In this document: positions 24,419-34,308 of the stretch, piece after piece | Layout of the letters: each line of letters begins with the position of its first letter | Position numbering within the stretch: the stretch's first letter is position 1 | Assembly: GCA_024279915.1 (NCBI GenBank) | Contig: JAJRRB010000021.1 | Span: forward strand, 1 to 64,000 | DNA length: 64,000 nt | Direction of reading: 5' to 3' | Source: Deltaproteobacteria bacterium | Lineage (GTDB): Bacteria > Desulfobacterota > Desulfuromonadia > Desulfuromonadales > BM103 | The notes under the pieces: model-generated | Database searches by the model: none | The model's input: the letters and a program-made list of their open reading frames with translations, nothing else | What the model was told of the DNA's origin: nothing | Program-made: the position numbers and the translations under genes

Positions 24419-24619
24419 ATGTTCGGACTGGGTACTACAGAACTAATTATCATCCTGGTGCTTGTCATGATTGTTTTTGGTGCGGGTAAACTGCCATCGG
24501 TGGGTGGTGCCCTGGGCAAAGGGTTGCGTAACTTCAAGGACGGCGTTAAAGAAGGCAACGAAGAGTCGGAAAAAGATCCTGACAAGATTGATGATAACGA
24601 CCAGGACAAAGAATCCTGA
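24419..24619 (+). CDS. tatA: Twin-arginine translocase subunit TatA/TatE
   Basis: A 66-residue membrane protein of the Tat pathway, which exports folded proteins. It opens with MFGLGTTELIIILVLVMIVFG (transmembrane helix), the hinge GAGKLPSVGGALGKGLRNFK (amphipathic helix) and an acidic, disordered tail (ESEKDPDKIDDNDQDKES). AAGGAG is well placed. tatB and tatC are not adjacent, so this is a stand-alone tatA-type gene. It is bounded by terminators on both sides and so is monocistronic. Confidence 0.94.
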   Translation: MFGLGTTELIIILVLVMIVFGAGKLPSVGGALGKGLRNFKDGVKEGNEESEKDPDKIDDNDQDKES

Positions 24620-24643
24620 CCTGTTCATAAATAGATAAAAAAA

Positions 24644-24671
24644 GGCGTCTCCGAAATGGAGGCGCTTTTTT
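24644..24671 (+). terminator. Intrinsic terminator after tatA
   Basis: The stem gcgtctcc / ggaggcgc (one G-T pair) with a short loop and a run of six T. Confidence 0.88.
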
Positions 24672-24774
24672 GTTGGCACCAGGAAGCTTCTCGTACTTGC
24701 CATGCCATGGGAGCCCGTGCTAATTTTCTTATTTGTTTTTAGACGAAATAAAACCCTGGAGGTTGACTAAGAAA

Positions 24775-25062
24775 ATGAGAATTACTCGGGCAGAAGTCGA
24801 ACATGTCGGTCGTCTTGCACGGCTGGCTTTGAGTGACGAAGAACTCGACTCTCTTACTGGCGAGATGGATGCGATCCTCGATTATGTAGAGCAGCTTAAA
24901 GCTCTCGACACTGAAGGGATTGTGCCAACGGCTCATGCCGTTCCTATGGAAAATGCCTTTCGCCCTGATGAAGTCAGGCCAAGTTTCACTCCGGAGCAAG
25001 CCTTGAGCAACGCCCCCGATGCTATAGAGAGTGCTTTCCGGGTTCGCCGAGTCATTGAATAA
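24775..25062 (+). CDS. gatC: Asp/Glu-tRNA amidotransferase subunit C
   Basis: The small subunit that stabilises GatA-GatB in the enzyme that amidates misacylated Glu-tRNA(Gln) or Asp-tRNA(Asn). It starts MRITRAEVEHVGRLARLALSDEE and ends in the DAIESAFRVRRVIE tail. The track start (24733) adds 14 unsupported residues; the ATG at 24775 gives the usual 95 residues. First of gatC-gatA-gatB, with short gaps that indicate one operon. Confidence 0.95.
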   Translation: MRITRAEVEHVGRLARLALSDEELDSLTGEMDAILDYVEQLKALDTEGIVPTAHAVPMENAFRPDEVRPSFTPEQALSNAPDAIESAFRVRRVIE

Positions 25063-25086
25063 ACAACTATTTACGGACAAAATATT

Positions 25087-26550
25087 ATGACGATTTTCGA
25101 CCTGACGTTGGCCGAGTTACGCGCCAAGCTGGACAACCTGGAACTCTCGGCAGTTGAGGTAACCAACGCGTATCTGGATCGCATTGCAACCACCAATCCT
25201 GATCTCAATTCTTTCATCACTGTCTGTGACGAAACTGCAATTGCCGAGGCACAGGCCGCCGACCAGGCAATCGCTGCTGGTGAGGTTGCTCCATTGACCG
25301 GCCTGCCCATCGCGGTAAAAGACATTTTCAATACCGCTGGCCTGCGCACCACCTGTGCTTCACGTATCCTGGAAAATTACGTATCACCCTATGACGCCAC
25401 AGCAATTTCCCGCATCAAGGTGCAAAAAGCTGTGATTATCGGCAAGCTGAATATGGACGAATTTGCCATGGGCAGCTCCAACGAAAACAGCGCTTTTGGT
25501 GCCGTCCGCAATCCATGGGATCTTGAGCATGTTCCAGGTGGGTCTTCTGGAGGCAGTGCAGCCAGTATCGCGGCCCATCAAGCAGCAGCCGCGCTGGGCA
25601 CCGACACCGGCGGATCGGTTCGTCAACCAGCAGCACACTGCAGCGTGGTCGGTTTGAAACCAACTTACGGCCGCGTCTCCCGTTATGGAGTCGTCGCTTA
25701 TGCCTCCTCTCTGGACCAGGTTGGTCCGGTCACCCGTGATGTTCGTGACAGTGCGCTGCTGTTGCAGGCGATCGCTGGCTATGACTCGGCGGATTCAACC
25801 TCTGTAGAGACCCCGGTTCCCGACTACCAGGCGAACCTGACTGGTGACCTGAAAGGCATGAGAATCGGCCTGCCAAAGGAATATTTCATCGAAGGTCTGG
25901 ATGAAGATGTACGCAAAGCTGTTGCAGATGCTGCCGCAACATACCGCGACCTCGGTGCAGAAATTATCGAAGTCTCTCTGCCACATACCGCCTATGCCGT
26001 AGCCTGCTACTACCTGATTGCCACCGCCGAAGCTTCCAGCAATCTGGCCCGCTACGACGGTGTGCGCTACGGTCTGCGTGATGAGAATGCCGAAAAACTG
26101 ATCGACATGTATATGCAAAGCCGGGCCGCCGGCTTCGGTACGGAAGTCAAGCGCCGCATCATGCTCGGCACCTACGCTCTCTCTTCAGGGTACTACGATG
26201 CCTACTATATTAAGGCACAGAAGGTCAGAACCCTGATCCGTCAGGATTTCCTCGACGTCTTTGAAAAAGTCGACACCCTGCTAACGCCGGTGGCCCCAAC
26301 CCCGGCTTTTGCCCTGGGAGAGAAAACAGACGACCCCTTGCAGATGTACCTCTCAGATATTTACACCATCCCGGTCAATCTGGCTGGTACCTGCGCCATG
26401 AGCCTGCCCTGCGGCTTTTCAGAAAAAGGGCTGCCAATCGGCTTGCAGTTGATCGGCAAACCATTCGATGAAGCAACCATGCTACGCACCGCCCATGCTT
26501 TCGAGCAGGCAACGGAATGGCATAAACGAACACCGAATTTTAAGGTTTAA
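25087..26550 (+). CDS. gatA: Asp/Glu-tRNA amidotransferase subunit A (amidase)
   Basis: The catalytic amidase subunit, which releases ammonia from glutamine. The amidase-signature triad is visible: Lys in PIAVKD, then [10 protein letters not shown] and the nucleophilic Ser in [12 protein letters not shown]. 487 residues, a normal length. It has only a weak ribosome site 24 bp after gatC, which suggests coupling. It ends two bases before the gatB start. The presence of gatCAB implies that at least one of GlnRS or AsnRS is missing from the organism, or that indirect charging is used. Confidence 0.97.
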   Translation: MTIFDLTLAELRAKLDNLELSAVEVTNAYLDRIATTNPDLNSFITVCDETAIAEAQAADQAIAAGEVAPLTGLPIAVKDIFNTAGLRTTCASRILENYVSPYDATAISRIKVQKAVIIGKLNMDEFAMGSSNENSAFGAVRNPWDLEHVPGGSSGGSAASIAAHQAAAALGTDTGGSVRQPAAHCSVVGLKPTYGRVSRYGVVAYASSLDQVGPVTRDVRDSALLLQAIAGYDSADSTSVETPVPDYQANLTGDLKGMRIGLPKEYFIEGLDEDVRKAVADAAATYRDLGAEIIEVSLPHTAYAVACYYLIATAEASSNLARYDGVRYGLRDENAEKLIDMYMQSRAAGFGTEVKRRIMLGTYALSSGYYDAYYIKAQKVRTLIRQDFLDVFEKVDTLLTPVAPTPAFALGEKTDDPLQMYLSDIYTIPVNLAGTCAMSLPCGFSEKGLPIGLQLIGKPFDEATMLRTAHAFEQATEWHKRTPNFKV

Positions 26551-26552
26551 TC

Positions 26553-27998
26553 ATGACTGTACGTTACGAAACCGTCATCGGGTTGGAAGTCCATGCCCAG
26601 CTGACCACCAACACTAAAATCTTCTGCGGCTGTTCAACAGAGTTCGGTCAAACACCCAACTCACAGACCTGCCCGGTCTGTCTGGCACTGCCTGGCGCTC
26701 TGCCGGTTCTTAACCAGAAGGCGGTGGAGCTTGCCATCCGAACCGGACTGGCAACCAACTGCCAGATCACGCCACGCTCGATCTTCGCGCGCAAGAACTA
26801 TTTCTATCCTGACTTGCCAAAAGGTTATCAGATCTCCCAATTCGAACTGCCGGTCTGCGAACATGGCTGGCTGGATATCGACTTGGAAAATGGCGAACGC
26901 AAGCGCATCGGCATTACCCGCGCACATATGGAAGAGGATGCTGGCAAACTGGTGCATGGCGACACTCCGGAGACTTCCAGTAGCTCGCTGGTCGACCTCA
27001 ATCGAGCCTGCACACCATTGTTGGAAATCGTTTCGGAACCTGACATGCGCTCCGCTGATGAGGCGATTTCCTATCTGAAAAAATTGCACCAAATCGTTGT
27101 CTATCTGGGGGTTTGTGATGGCAACCTCGAAGAAGGCAGCTTCCGTTGTGACGCCAATATCTCGGTTCGCCCCTATGGACAGGAAGAGCTCGGCACTCGC
27201 GCCGAGCTGAAGAACATCAATTCCTTCCGCTTTATCAAACAAGCAATTGAGTATGAAGTAGAACGTCAGATCGACTTGATTGAGGGCGGCGGCAAAGTTG
27301 TTCAGGAAACCCGTTTATTTGACAGCAACACTGGCATGACTCGCTCCATGCGCGGCAAGGAAGATGCCCACGACTACCGCTACTTCCCCGACCCCGATCT
27401 AGTGCCTCTGGTGATCAGTCAAGAATGGATCGAAGAGGTACGAGCCACCCTCCCCGAACTGCCCGAGGCAAAACGCACCCGTTTTGTCGAAGAGATGGGG
27501 CTAACTGCCTATGATGCTGAAGTTCTCGCGGCTGATCGCAAACTGGCTGATTATTTTGATGCCTGTGTTGCGTTCTCCAAAGAAGCCAAGAGCTGTGCCA
27601 ACTGGATCATGGGCGACGTGCTGCGCAAGCTCAAAGAAACCGATACAACCATTACCGACGCCCCGGTCTCCCCGGAGCGCCTCACCGACCTTCTGGCTCG
27701 TATAGCAGACAATACAATCTCCGGGAAAATTGCCAAGACCGTCTTTGAAAAAATGTGGCAAGGAGGCCAGACCGCCGATCAGATTATTGAGAAGGAAGGC
27801 CTTAAGCAAGTCACCGACACAGGAGCGATCGAAAGCCTGGTCGATGCAGTAATCGCAGCTAATCCGGATCAGGTGGCTGAATACCTGGGCGGCAAGGATA
27901 AGCTGATCGGCTTCTTTGTCGGCAAGGTCATGCAAGCAAGTCAGGGTAAAGCCAACCCCGGCATGGTTAATCAACTATTGAAGAAGAAACTCGTATAA
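26553..27998 (+). CDS. gatB: Asp/Glu-tRNA amidotransferase subunit B
   Basis: Binds the misacylated tRNA and activates its side-chain carboxyl with ATP before ammonia transfer from GatA. It starts with [20 protein letters not shown]; further motifs are [62 protein letters not shown] and, near the end, the helical YqeY-like tail ([20 protein letters not shown]). Its ribosome site (AAGG) lies within the end of gatA. Length of 481 residues is standard. mtnA follows after 31 bp. Confidence 0.97.
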   Translation: MTVRYETVIGLEVHAQLTTNTKIFCGCSTEFGQTPNSQTCPVCLALPGALPVLNQKAVELAIRTGLATNCQITPRSIFARKNYFYPDLPKGYQISQFELPVCEHGWLDIDLENGERKRIGITRAHMEEDAGKLVHGDTPETSSSSLVDLNRACTPLLEIVSEPDMRSADEAISYLKKLHQIVVYLGVCDGNLEEGSFRCDANISVRPYGQEELGTRAELKNINSFRFIKQAIEYEVERQIDLIEGGGKVVQETRLFDSNTGMTRSMRGKEDAHDYRYFPDPDLVPLVISQEWIEEVRATLPELPEAKRTRFVEEMGLTAYDAEVLAADRKLADYFDACVAFSKEAKSCANWIMGDVLRKLKETDTTITDAPVSPERLTDLLARIADNTISGKIAKTVFEKMWQGGQTADQIIEKEGLKQVTDTGAIESLVDAVIAANPDQVAEYLGGKDKLIGFFVGKVMQASQGKANPGMVNQLLKKKLV

Positions 27999-28029
27999 CT
28001 GAAGTAAGAACTGACAGGAAACTGATAAA

Positions 28030-29103
28030 ATGAGCAATTGTGGTGCTTTCCCTGATGCTGGTGGCATTCGACCAATCAAATACGATAATGGCGTCCTGCG
28101 TCTGATTGACCAACGGCGTCTGCCCACCGAGGAAGTTTGGCTGGAGTATACCGATTATCAGGAAGTCGCTGAGGCAATCCGCAGCATGGTGGTTCGCGGC
28201 GCACCGGCAATCGGCGTCACTGCCGCCTATGGCGCCTACTTCGGTGCCCTTGCCATTGAGGCTGAGACTTATGCTGATTTCATTCGTGAATTCGATCAAG
28301 TTTGCGAAGTACTCGCCGGAACCCGGCCAACTGCGATCAATCTCTGCTGGGCCCTGGACCGCATGAAGAGTCTGGTACAGGCCAACACTGATCAGCCGGT
28401 CAGCAATCTCAAAATTGGCCTCGAGTACGAGGCCATGGCCATCAACGAAGATGATATCCGTATCAATATGAAGTTGGGACGTAACGGTGCGGCACTCCTG
28501 CCGGACCAGGTGCGCATCCTGACCCATTGCAATGCCGGTGCCTTGGCCACTGGCGGCTACGGTACAGCTCTCGGTGTGATTCGTGCGGCCGTTGCTGCAG
28601 GTAAAGAGGTTGCTGTTATTGCCGATGAAACCCGACCTTTTCTACAAGGTTCGCGACTAACGGCATGGGAGCTACAGCGCGACAATATCCAGACGGTGCT
28701 GATCTGCGACAACATGGCTGGCTATCTTATGTCCAAAGGCGCAATCGATGCCGTAATTGTCGGTGCCGACCGCATCGCTGCCAACGGCGATGTCGCCAAC
28801 AAGATCGGTACTTACACAGTTGCAGTACTCGCCAAAGAGCATAATATTCCCTTCTACGTTGCAGCACCGATATCAACCATCGACCTGCAGATCGCTGACG
28901 GATCAGAGATTCCAATTGAAGAACGCGACATTCGAGAGGTTACCCATATAGGTGAGCAGCAACTGGCACCTGAAAACATTGCCGTATTCAACCCGGCCTT
29001 TGACGTTACCCCGGCCCGACTGGTCAGTGCCATTATCACGGAACATGGTGTCGCCCAAGACAATTACACAGAACAGCTGGCAGCTTTTGTCAGGCAGGGT
29101 TAA
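28030..29103 (+). CDS. mtnA: S-methyl-5-thioribose-1-phosphate isomerase
   Basis: Converts the aldose methylthioribose-1-phosphate to the ketose form in methionine salvage. Family motifs: VRGAPAIGVTAAYG, the catalytic Cys in LTHCNAGALATGGYG, ADETRPFLQGSRLTAWEL, and the catalytic Asp in IVGADRIAANGDVANKIGT. 357 residues. It makes sense beside the spermidine genes only if methylthioadenosine is produced; the carboxyspermidine route does not make it, so the source here is unclear. A good AGGAA ribosome site is present. No other mtn genes lie nearby. Confidence 0.95.
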   Translation: MSNCGAFPDAGGIRPIKYDNGVLRLIDQRRLPTEEVWLEYTDYQEVAEAIRSMVVRGAPAIGVTAAYGAYFGALAIEAETYADFIREFDQVCEVLAGTRPTAINLCWALDRMKSLVQANTDQPVSNLKIGLEYEAMAINEDDIRINMKLGRNGAALLPDQVRILTHCNAGALATGGYGTALGVIRAAVAAGKEVAVIADETRPFLQGSRLTAWELQRDNIQTVLICDNMAGYLMSKGAIDAVIVGADRIAANGDVANKIGTYTVAVLAKEHNIPFYVAAPISTIDLQIADGSEIPIEERDIREVTHIGEQQLAPENIAVFNPAFDVTPARLVSAIITEHGVAQDNYTEQLAAFVRQG

Positions 29104-29114
29104 TAATCGACTTG

Positions 29115-32100
29115 ATGACTTTTGCAAATTCTCCAACCTGGCACGAGCAGCTCACAGCTGGCAATGAAGCGGCCCTTGCTGTCACTGCTACCGAAGCTGG
29201 TTTTATGGAGCCGGCAAAGACCGCAACCAACCTGATTCTACTACAGGAGGTTTTGACAGATCCCGAGCTTGTCATTGATCTTGCCAGAGAGGCATTAACA
29301 ACTGCTGATCCTGACCAGGCACTCAACAACCTCGAACGTTTGTGCGGAACAGTCGACAAAACAGACCTGCCAATCGTTCTCATCGACCAAACTTCCACCA
29401 AGCAATTATTGACAATACTCGGAGCCTCTGCCTTCCTTTCTGGCATTCTCTGTCGTCGGGCAAGTTTTTTTGCCGGTCTCTTTCAAAAAGGTCAAATCAA
29501 AAAAACAAAAACCGAAGAGCAGATGTGCACGGAGCTGCTCCAGCTGATCTCTGACGATGCAGACACTGCTGCACTGAAGAAGGGGCTGCGTGTCTACAAG
29601 GCCCAGGAGATGTTGCGCATTGGCGGTCGCGATCTGTGCGGTCTGGCAGAGCTCGAAGAAGTGACCGACGAGCTCTCGTCCTTAGCCGCTGCGACTTTGC
29701 AAAGAGCATTTGAAGTCTGTAGCATCCAGTTGCAAGCTGAGTACGGTCTCCCCATGCTTGATGCCGACGACGGCACTTCAACGGAACAAGCCGAATTCAC
29801 GATTCTCGGCATGGGTAAGTTCGGTGGCTGTGAACTGAATTTTTCTTCTGATGTCGACCTGATCTATTTTTACAGCTCTGACCGTGGTCAGACAACAGGC
29901 ATCACCGACCCCGTTCGCGGTCAGCGTAACCGGATTTCACTCCACCAGTACTTCGTGAAGTTATCCGAACTGATTAGCAAGGCGATCGGCCAGGCGACCG
30001 AAGATGGCTTCGTCTTCCGCGTTGATCTGCGCTTGCGCCCTGAAGGGAACAGTGGCGAGATGGCTAATTCTCTCGCTGCCGGAGAGATTTATTACGAGAG
30101 TTGGGGCCAGAGTTGGGAACGTTCAGCAATGCTCAAGGCCCGGCCGGTGGCCGGATCAAAAGCGCTCGGCGAACAACTGTTGCAGAGGCTGGAACCGTTC
30201 ATCTACCGCCGTCATCTCGATTACGCCATGATCGATGACATCAAGGTGATGAAACAAAAAATTGATCGCAGCCTGACGCGTGAAAAAGAGGGCGAACTGA
30301 ACCTCAAGCTGGGACATGGCGGTATTCGGGAAATCGAATTTTTTATTCAGGCCCTGCAGCTGATCAACGCTGGTAAAAACCCGCATCTACGTGAACGCAA
30401 CTCTTTAAAGGCCCTGCAACTACTCTGTGCTGAAGAGCTCATAACCATCGAAGAGAGGGACAATCTGAGCGAGGCCTACCGTTTCCTACGCACCACAGAA
30501 CATCGCATTCAGGTTGTCAACGAGCAGCAGACTCACAACTTACCGACCCGACCAGAAGAGTTGACGGCTCTGGCCAGACGCTGTGGATTTACTCACTCTG
30601 ATGAGTTCATGGCTGTTTTGCAGCAGCATAGAGAGTATGTCACAGCCATTTTCCGTGATCTCTTTTATACCAGCGAAGAAGAGTTGCCGTCGCAGGTCAG
30701 TCCTGAGGTTGCCTTTCTTTTCGATGACAATGCCGACCCGGATCTCTGTATGGACCTCCTGGAAGAGAAAGGCTTTAGCCAACCGGGAAATGCCTACGAG
30801 AGTCTTAAGGTTCTGCGTCAAGGTGGCACCAAAGGTTATCTGACCGAGCGGGCACGCCGACAGCTTGATCGAATCGCACCACTGCTTTTTCAGGAAGTAT
30901 TACACAGCCCGGATCCACCGATGGCTCTGGCGAATATGGAAAAATTCCTGCAGGCTTGTCGACGGGCACGTGGCACTTATTATGCCCTGCTTGCTGAAAA
31001 CCATGAGATCATCAAAGTTCTGGTCTCCCTTTTTGCCACCAGCCAGTTTCTTTCGCGCAACTTTATTCAGCACCCGGAAGTTCTTGACTCACTGGTTTCA
31101 AGGAGCTATGCCCAGAACGTCAAGGAACCTGAAGATCTCACTGCAGAGCTGTCAGGACATCTTGCCAACGCATCTCATTACGAAGAAAAGCTGAACACTC
31201 TGCGCCGCTTCCGCAATGAAGAGTTCCTGCGTATCGCCCTCAACGATCTTCATGGTCACACACCACAAGGCCAAACCACTCGACAGCTGTCGTTAGTGGC
31301 CGATGCCTGCCTGCAGCAGGCCTTGATCATGGCACGTGAAGAGCTCCTGGAGCGATACGGTTTACCATATTGCCCGGACGACAACGGCGCTTCTCACGAA
31401 GCAGAGTTTGTGATTGTCGGCATGGGCAAACTTGGTGGCATGGAATTAAATTATCACTCTGATCTTGATATCATCTTTATTTATGAAGGTGAGGGAGATA
31501 CCAGACCGGTTGAGGGGACCGATCCGGAGCGGTTCAGACCCCAGACCAACAAACAGTACTTTATACGCCTGGCCCAGAGAATCATCTCCGTTTTGACCAT
31601 GATCACTCAGGAAGGATATGTTTATGAGATCGACACTCGCCTGCGGCCATCCGGTAATCAGGGTCAGCTGGTCTCTTCACTGCCAGCTTATCGTGAATAC
31701 CACGAAGGCTCTGCCGCGCCATGGGAGCGTCAGGCACTGATCAAGGCCAGAGTGGCTGCTGGTTCAGGGAAATTGGCCTCAAGCTATGAAGCCCTGACTG
31801 CTGAGATCGTCTACGAGCGACCCTTGCCGGAGAACCTTGCCGAAGAGATCTGTCGCCTACGACAACGTATGGAAAAGGAACTCGGCAAAGAGGATGAGCG
31901 GCAACGCAACATTAAAACAGGCCGCGGCGGTATGGTTGATGTTGAATTCATCGCCCAATATCTACAGTTGCTGCACGGTAAAGAAAAGCCTGCACTACGC
32001 TGCCGCAACCTGGTGGAGGCTCTCTCAAACCTGCAGAGTGAAAACTTGATTTCGACATTGGACTATGAGAATCTAACCACTGGCTACAAGTTCCTGCGAC

Positions 32101-32309
32101 GTCTGGAGAACAAGCTGCGTCTGGTTCATGACCAGTCAGTTAACGAATTAACTGCCGATTCCAAGGCTCTCGCCAAACTGGCCAGACACCTCGGCTACCC
32201 AGACACGTCAGGACATCCGGAAAAGTTATTTCTGGAAGAATACGCCAGCACAACCCAGACCATTCGAGAGACTTTTGGCCGTATCCTGGCGTGCACGGAG
32301 AACATTTGA
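29115..32309 (+). CDS. glnE: Bifunctional glutamine synthetase adenylyltransferase/deadenylase
   Basis: Controls glutamine synthetase by adding and removing AMP in response to nitrogen status relayed by PII. Two nucleotidyltransferase domains are present, each with an intact metal-binding pair: GMGKFGGCELNFSSDVDLIY near residue 233 (deadenylase half) and GMGKLGGMELNYHSDLDII near 770 (adenylylase half). Both are followed by RIDLRLRPEG/YEIDTRLRPSG-type segments. About 1064 residues, as expected. The track uses a TTG at 29112; ATG at 29115 is equally placed and I chose it, with a weak ribosome site. It ends one base before the regulator gene begins. Confidence 0.95.
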   Translation: MTFANSPTWHEQLTAGNEAALAVTATEAGFMEPAKTATNLILLQEVLTDPELVIDLAREALTTADPDQALNNLERLCGTVDKTDLPIVLIDQTSTKQLLTILGASAFLSGILCRRASFFAGLFQKGQIKKTKTEEQMCTELLQLISDDADTAALKKGLRVYKAQEMLRIGGRDLCGLAELEEVTDELSSLAAATLQRAFEVCSIQLQAEYGLPMLDADDGTSTEQAEFTILGMGKFGGCELNFSSDVDLIYFYSSDRGQTTGITDPVRGQRNRISLHQYFVKLSELISKAIGQATEDGFVFRVDLRLRPEGNSGEMANSLAAGEIYYESWGQSWERSAMLKARPVAGSKALGEQLLQRLEPFIYRRHLDYAMIDDIKVMKQKIDRSLTREKEGELNLKLGHGGIREIEFFIQALQLINAGKNPHLRERNSLKALQLLCAEELITIEERDNLSEAYRFLRTTEHRIQVVNEQQTHNLPTRPEELTALARRCGFTHSDEFMAVLQQHREYVTAIFRDLFYTSEEELPSQVSPEVAFLFDDNADPDLCMDLLEEKGFSQPGNAYESLKVLRQGGTKGYLTERARRQLDRIAPLLFQEVLHSPDPPMALANMEKFLQACRRARGTYYALLAENHEIIKVLVSLFATSQFLSRNFIQHPEVLDSLVSRSYAQNVKEPEDLTAELSGHLANASHYEEKLNTLRRFRNEEFLRIALNDLHGHTPQGQTTRQLSLVADACLQQALIMAREELLERYGLPYCPDDNGASHEAEFVIVGMGKLGGMELNYHSDLDIIFIYEGEGDTRPVEGTDPERFRPQTNKQYFIRLAQRIISVLTMITQEGYVYEIDTRLRPSGNQGQLVSSLPAYREYHEGSAAPWERQALIKARVAAGSGKLASSYEALTAEIVYERPLPENLAEEICRLRQRMEKELGKEDERQRNIKTGRGGMVDVEFIAQYLQLLHGKEKPALRCRNLVEALSNLQSENLISTLDYENLTTGYKFLRRLENKLRLVHDQSVNELTADSKALAKLARHLGYPDTSGHPEKLFLEEYASTTQTIRETFGRILACTENI

Positions 32310-32310
32310 C

Positions 32311-34308
32311 ATGGGTCATGAGGGGGACAGCAAACACATTCTGATGGTTGACGACGACCCGAATATCCGTCGTTTTCTCGCTGAGTCCCTGCGCCTGCAC
32401 GGCTACGAAGTCCACAGCTTTGAAGATGCGGAAGCAGCTCTTCTGGAGCTGGATAAACACAATTTTGACCTGGCCCTGCTGGATATTCTTCTACCCGGAA
32501 CCAACGGACTGCAACTCTGCCGTAAGCTAAGATCGCTGCCAAAGACCAAAGAACTTCCGGTCATCATGATGACCGCCTTTTACAAACAAGCAGACCATAT
32601 TCGCGATGCCCGCGAACAGTACGGTGCAACGGACTACCTGCTCAAACCGTTCCCTCTGAAAACACTTCACGAGAAGATCGATGCCCTGATAGGTGCCCCC
32701 ACAGCGGCATCAGATACAGAACGTCTCAGTATCGAAGGCAAACTTACCGAGACCGGTCTGCCACGCATCCTGCACAACCTTTACAGCCTGCGTGCAACCG
32801 GACTGTTGCACCTGGAGAACAACGACGTCAAGAAAGTCGTCTACATACGCAACGGCTATCCTCTTTTCGCGCGTTCAAACCTGGTGCGAGAGTTTCTTGG
32901 TCAGATACTCGTACGTACCGGACATCTCAGCAACGAGGACCTGGAAAAATCTCTGCAAGTCGCCAAAGAAAAGGGCCAGCGTCACGGCATGGCCCTGATC
33001 GAAATGGGTCTGCTCACTCCACACCAGTTGAACGACGTCCTGCGCAATCAAGTACTCGAAAAACTCCTCGACACATTTTCCTGGTCAGACGGTCGTTACC
33101 GGTTCATGCAGGCTCGCGAGTTCAAAAAGGGCATCACCAGTATCGACCTGTCTCCAGCTAACCTGATTCTACAGGGATTACGCGACTATGCCAGCCGTGA
33201 GCAGGTCCTGAAGATACTCGAACCGCATCTTGACAGCTATCTGCAGCAAGCCGAGAACCCTCTCTACCGTTTCCAGGAGATCCAACTCACTGCCAATGAG
33301 GAACGTATCCTGGCAAGCTGCCAGGGCAGTACAACCTTACACGATGTTCTCAAACGACATTTGTTGTCACGCAAGGAGGCAGAGCCCCTGCTGGCCACTC
33401 TACTGAGTACGGGAATACTGGTCGCACGACTCGAACCGGAGATTGTATCTGTCGAGTCCGGTGGCGATGAAACAGTGGATCTTCGTACTCGCCGGGAAAC
33501 CTTTTTGAAGGACTATGCCTGGATGATGGAGCAGGACTATTTCACACTGCTCGGCGTGAGTGAGTCTGATTCCCGTGATCAGGTGCGCAAGTCTTACTAC
33601 AGTCTGGTTAAGAAATATCATCCGGACCGCTTTTTCGAACAGGACGTTCTGCTTGACCTGAGAGACAAGGTGAATGCTCTCTTTCAACGTATCAGTGATG
33701 CTCACGAAACGCTGAGTGATGAGACGACCAAAGCTCGTTATATAGGGGATCGTAAGGGAAGCCCAGTCAGGTCGACCACCAATCTTGAGACGATTCTCAA
33801 GGCAGAGACAGCCTTTCAGAAGGGTGTGGTTCTCTTCCGCGTCAAAAAATACAACGAAGCACAAAAAACCTTTGCTGAGGCTCTGGAATTGAGTCCTAAT
33901 GAAGCGGAATATCTCATGTATCAGGCGTGGTCAGCCTACAAGGCTAATCCCAGATCAACTGAGGTCGTCATCAATACCCGCAAGAAACTGATCAGAGCGA
34001 CAGAATTGAGCCCCAAGTTGAGTCTGGCCCACTTATATCTTGGCTACCTCTCTAAAGATGAAGGCAATGAGAGAGAAGCACAGCGTCGTTTCGAACGGGC
34101 AATCCTCTGCAATCCAAATTGCACTGAAGCTCTCCGTGAATTACGGCTGATGAGTATGCGTAAGGAAAAGCAAAAAAAGAGAAGAAGGGACTCTTTGGTA
34201 GAATGTTCAGTTAGCGGCCTGTTAGACAATCAGCGCTGCGAAGAGTCTGTCACATCCCAAGGATCTACCGGCACATCTAGCCAACTGACGCAAGGATCGT
34301 TCAGTTGA
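32311..34308 (+). CDS. Response regulator with PATAN (DUF4388), DnaJ J domain and TPR repeats
   Basis: A 665-residue multidomain protein. Residues 9-125 are a receiver (LMVDDDPNIRR, phospho-Asp at 58 in LALLDILLPG, MMTAF, LKPF). About 137-300 is a DUF4388/PATAN region (LTETGLPRILHNLYSLRATG). Residues about 409-480 are a J domain with intact HPD (KKYHPDRFF), the element that stimulates Hsp70 ATPase. TPR-like repeats run from about 500 to 620. The start at 32311 has ACGGAG ten bases upstream and follows glnE by one base; the track start lies inside glnE. The last 33 or so residues look unlike the rest and arise from repeat-like DNA overlapping the convergent PilZ gene by 79 bp. Target unknown; no DnaK or kinase is adjacent. 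Confidence 0.9.
   Translation: MGHEGDSKHILMVDDDPNIRRFLAESLRLHGYEVHSFEDAEAALLELDKHNFDLALLDILLPGTNGLQLCRKLRSLPKTKELPVIMMTAFYKQADHIRDAREQYGATDYLLKPFPLKTLHEKIDALIGAPTAASDTERLSIEGKLTETGLPRILHNLYSLRATGLLHLENNDVKKVVYIRNGYPLFARSNLVREFLGQILVRTGHLSNEDLEKSLQVAKEKGQRHGMALIEMGLLTPHQLNDVLRNQVLEKLLDTFSWSDGRYRFMQAREFKKGITSIDLSPANLILQGLRDYASREQVLKILEPHLDSYLQQAENPLYRFQEIQLTANEERILASCQGSTTLHDVLKRHLLSRKEAEPLLATLLSTGILVARLEPEIVSVESGGDETVDLRTRRETFLKDYAWMMEQDYFTLLGVSESDSRDQVRKSYYSLVKKYHPDRFFEQDVLLDLRDKVNALFQRISDAHETLSDETTKARYIGDRKGSPVRSTTNLETILKAETAFQKGVVLFRVKKYNEAQKTFAEALELSPNEAEYLMYQAWSAYKANPRSTEVVINTRKKLIRATELSPKLSLAHLYLGYLSKDEGNEREAQRRFERAILCNPNCTEALRELRLMSMRKEKQKKRRRDSLVECSVSGLLDNQRCEESVTSQGSTGTSSQLTQGSFS
34211..34232. 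repeat. Relic of the type A palindrome arm
   Basis: ttagcggcctgttagacaat (plus ca) matches 17 of 21 positions with the outer arm at 7151-7172. It lies inside the 3' end of the regulator gene and reaches the stop of the convergent PilZ gene. Confidence 0.5.

Noticed and set aside
26661-27242. 193-residue minus-strand ORF
   Set aside because: Antisense shadow of gatB.
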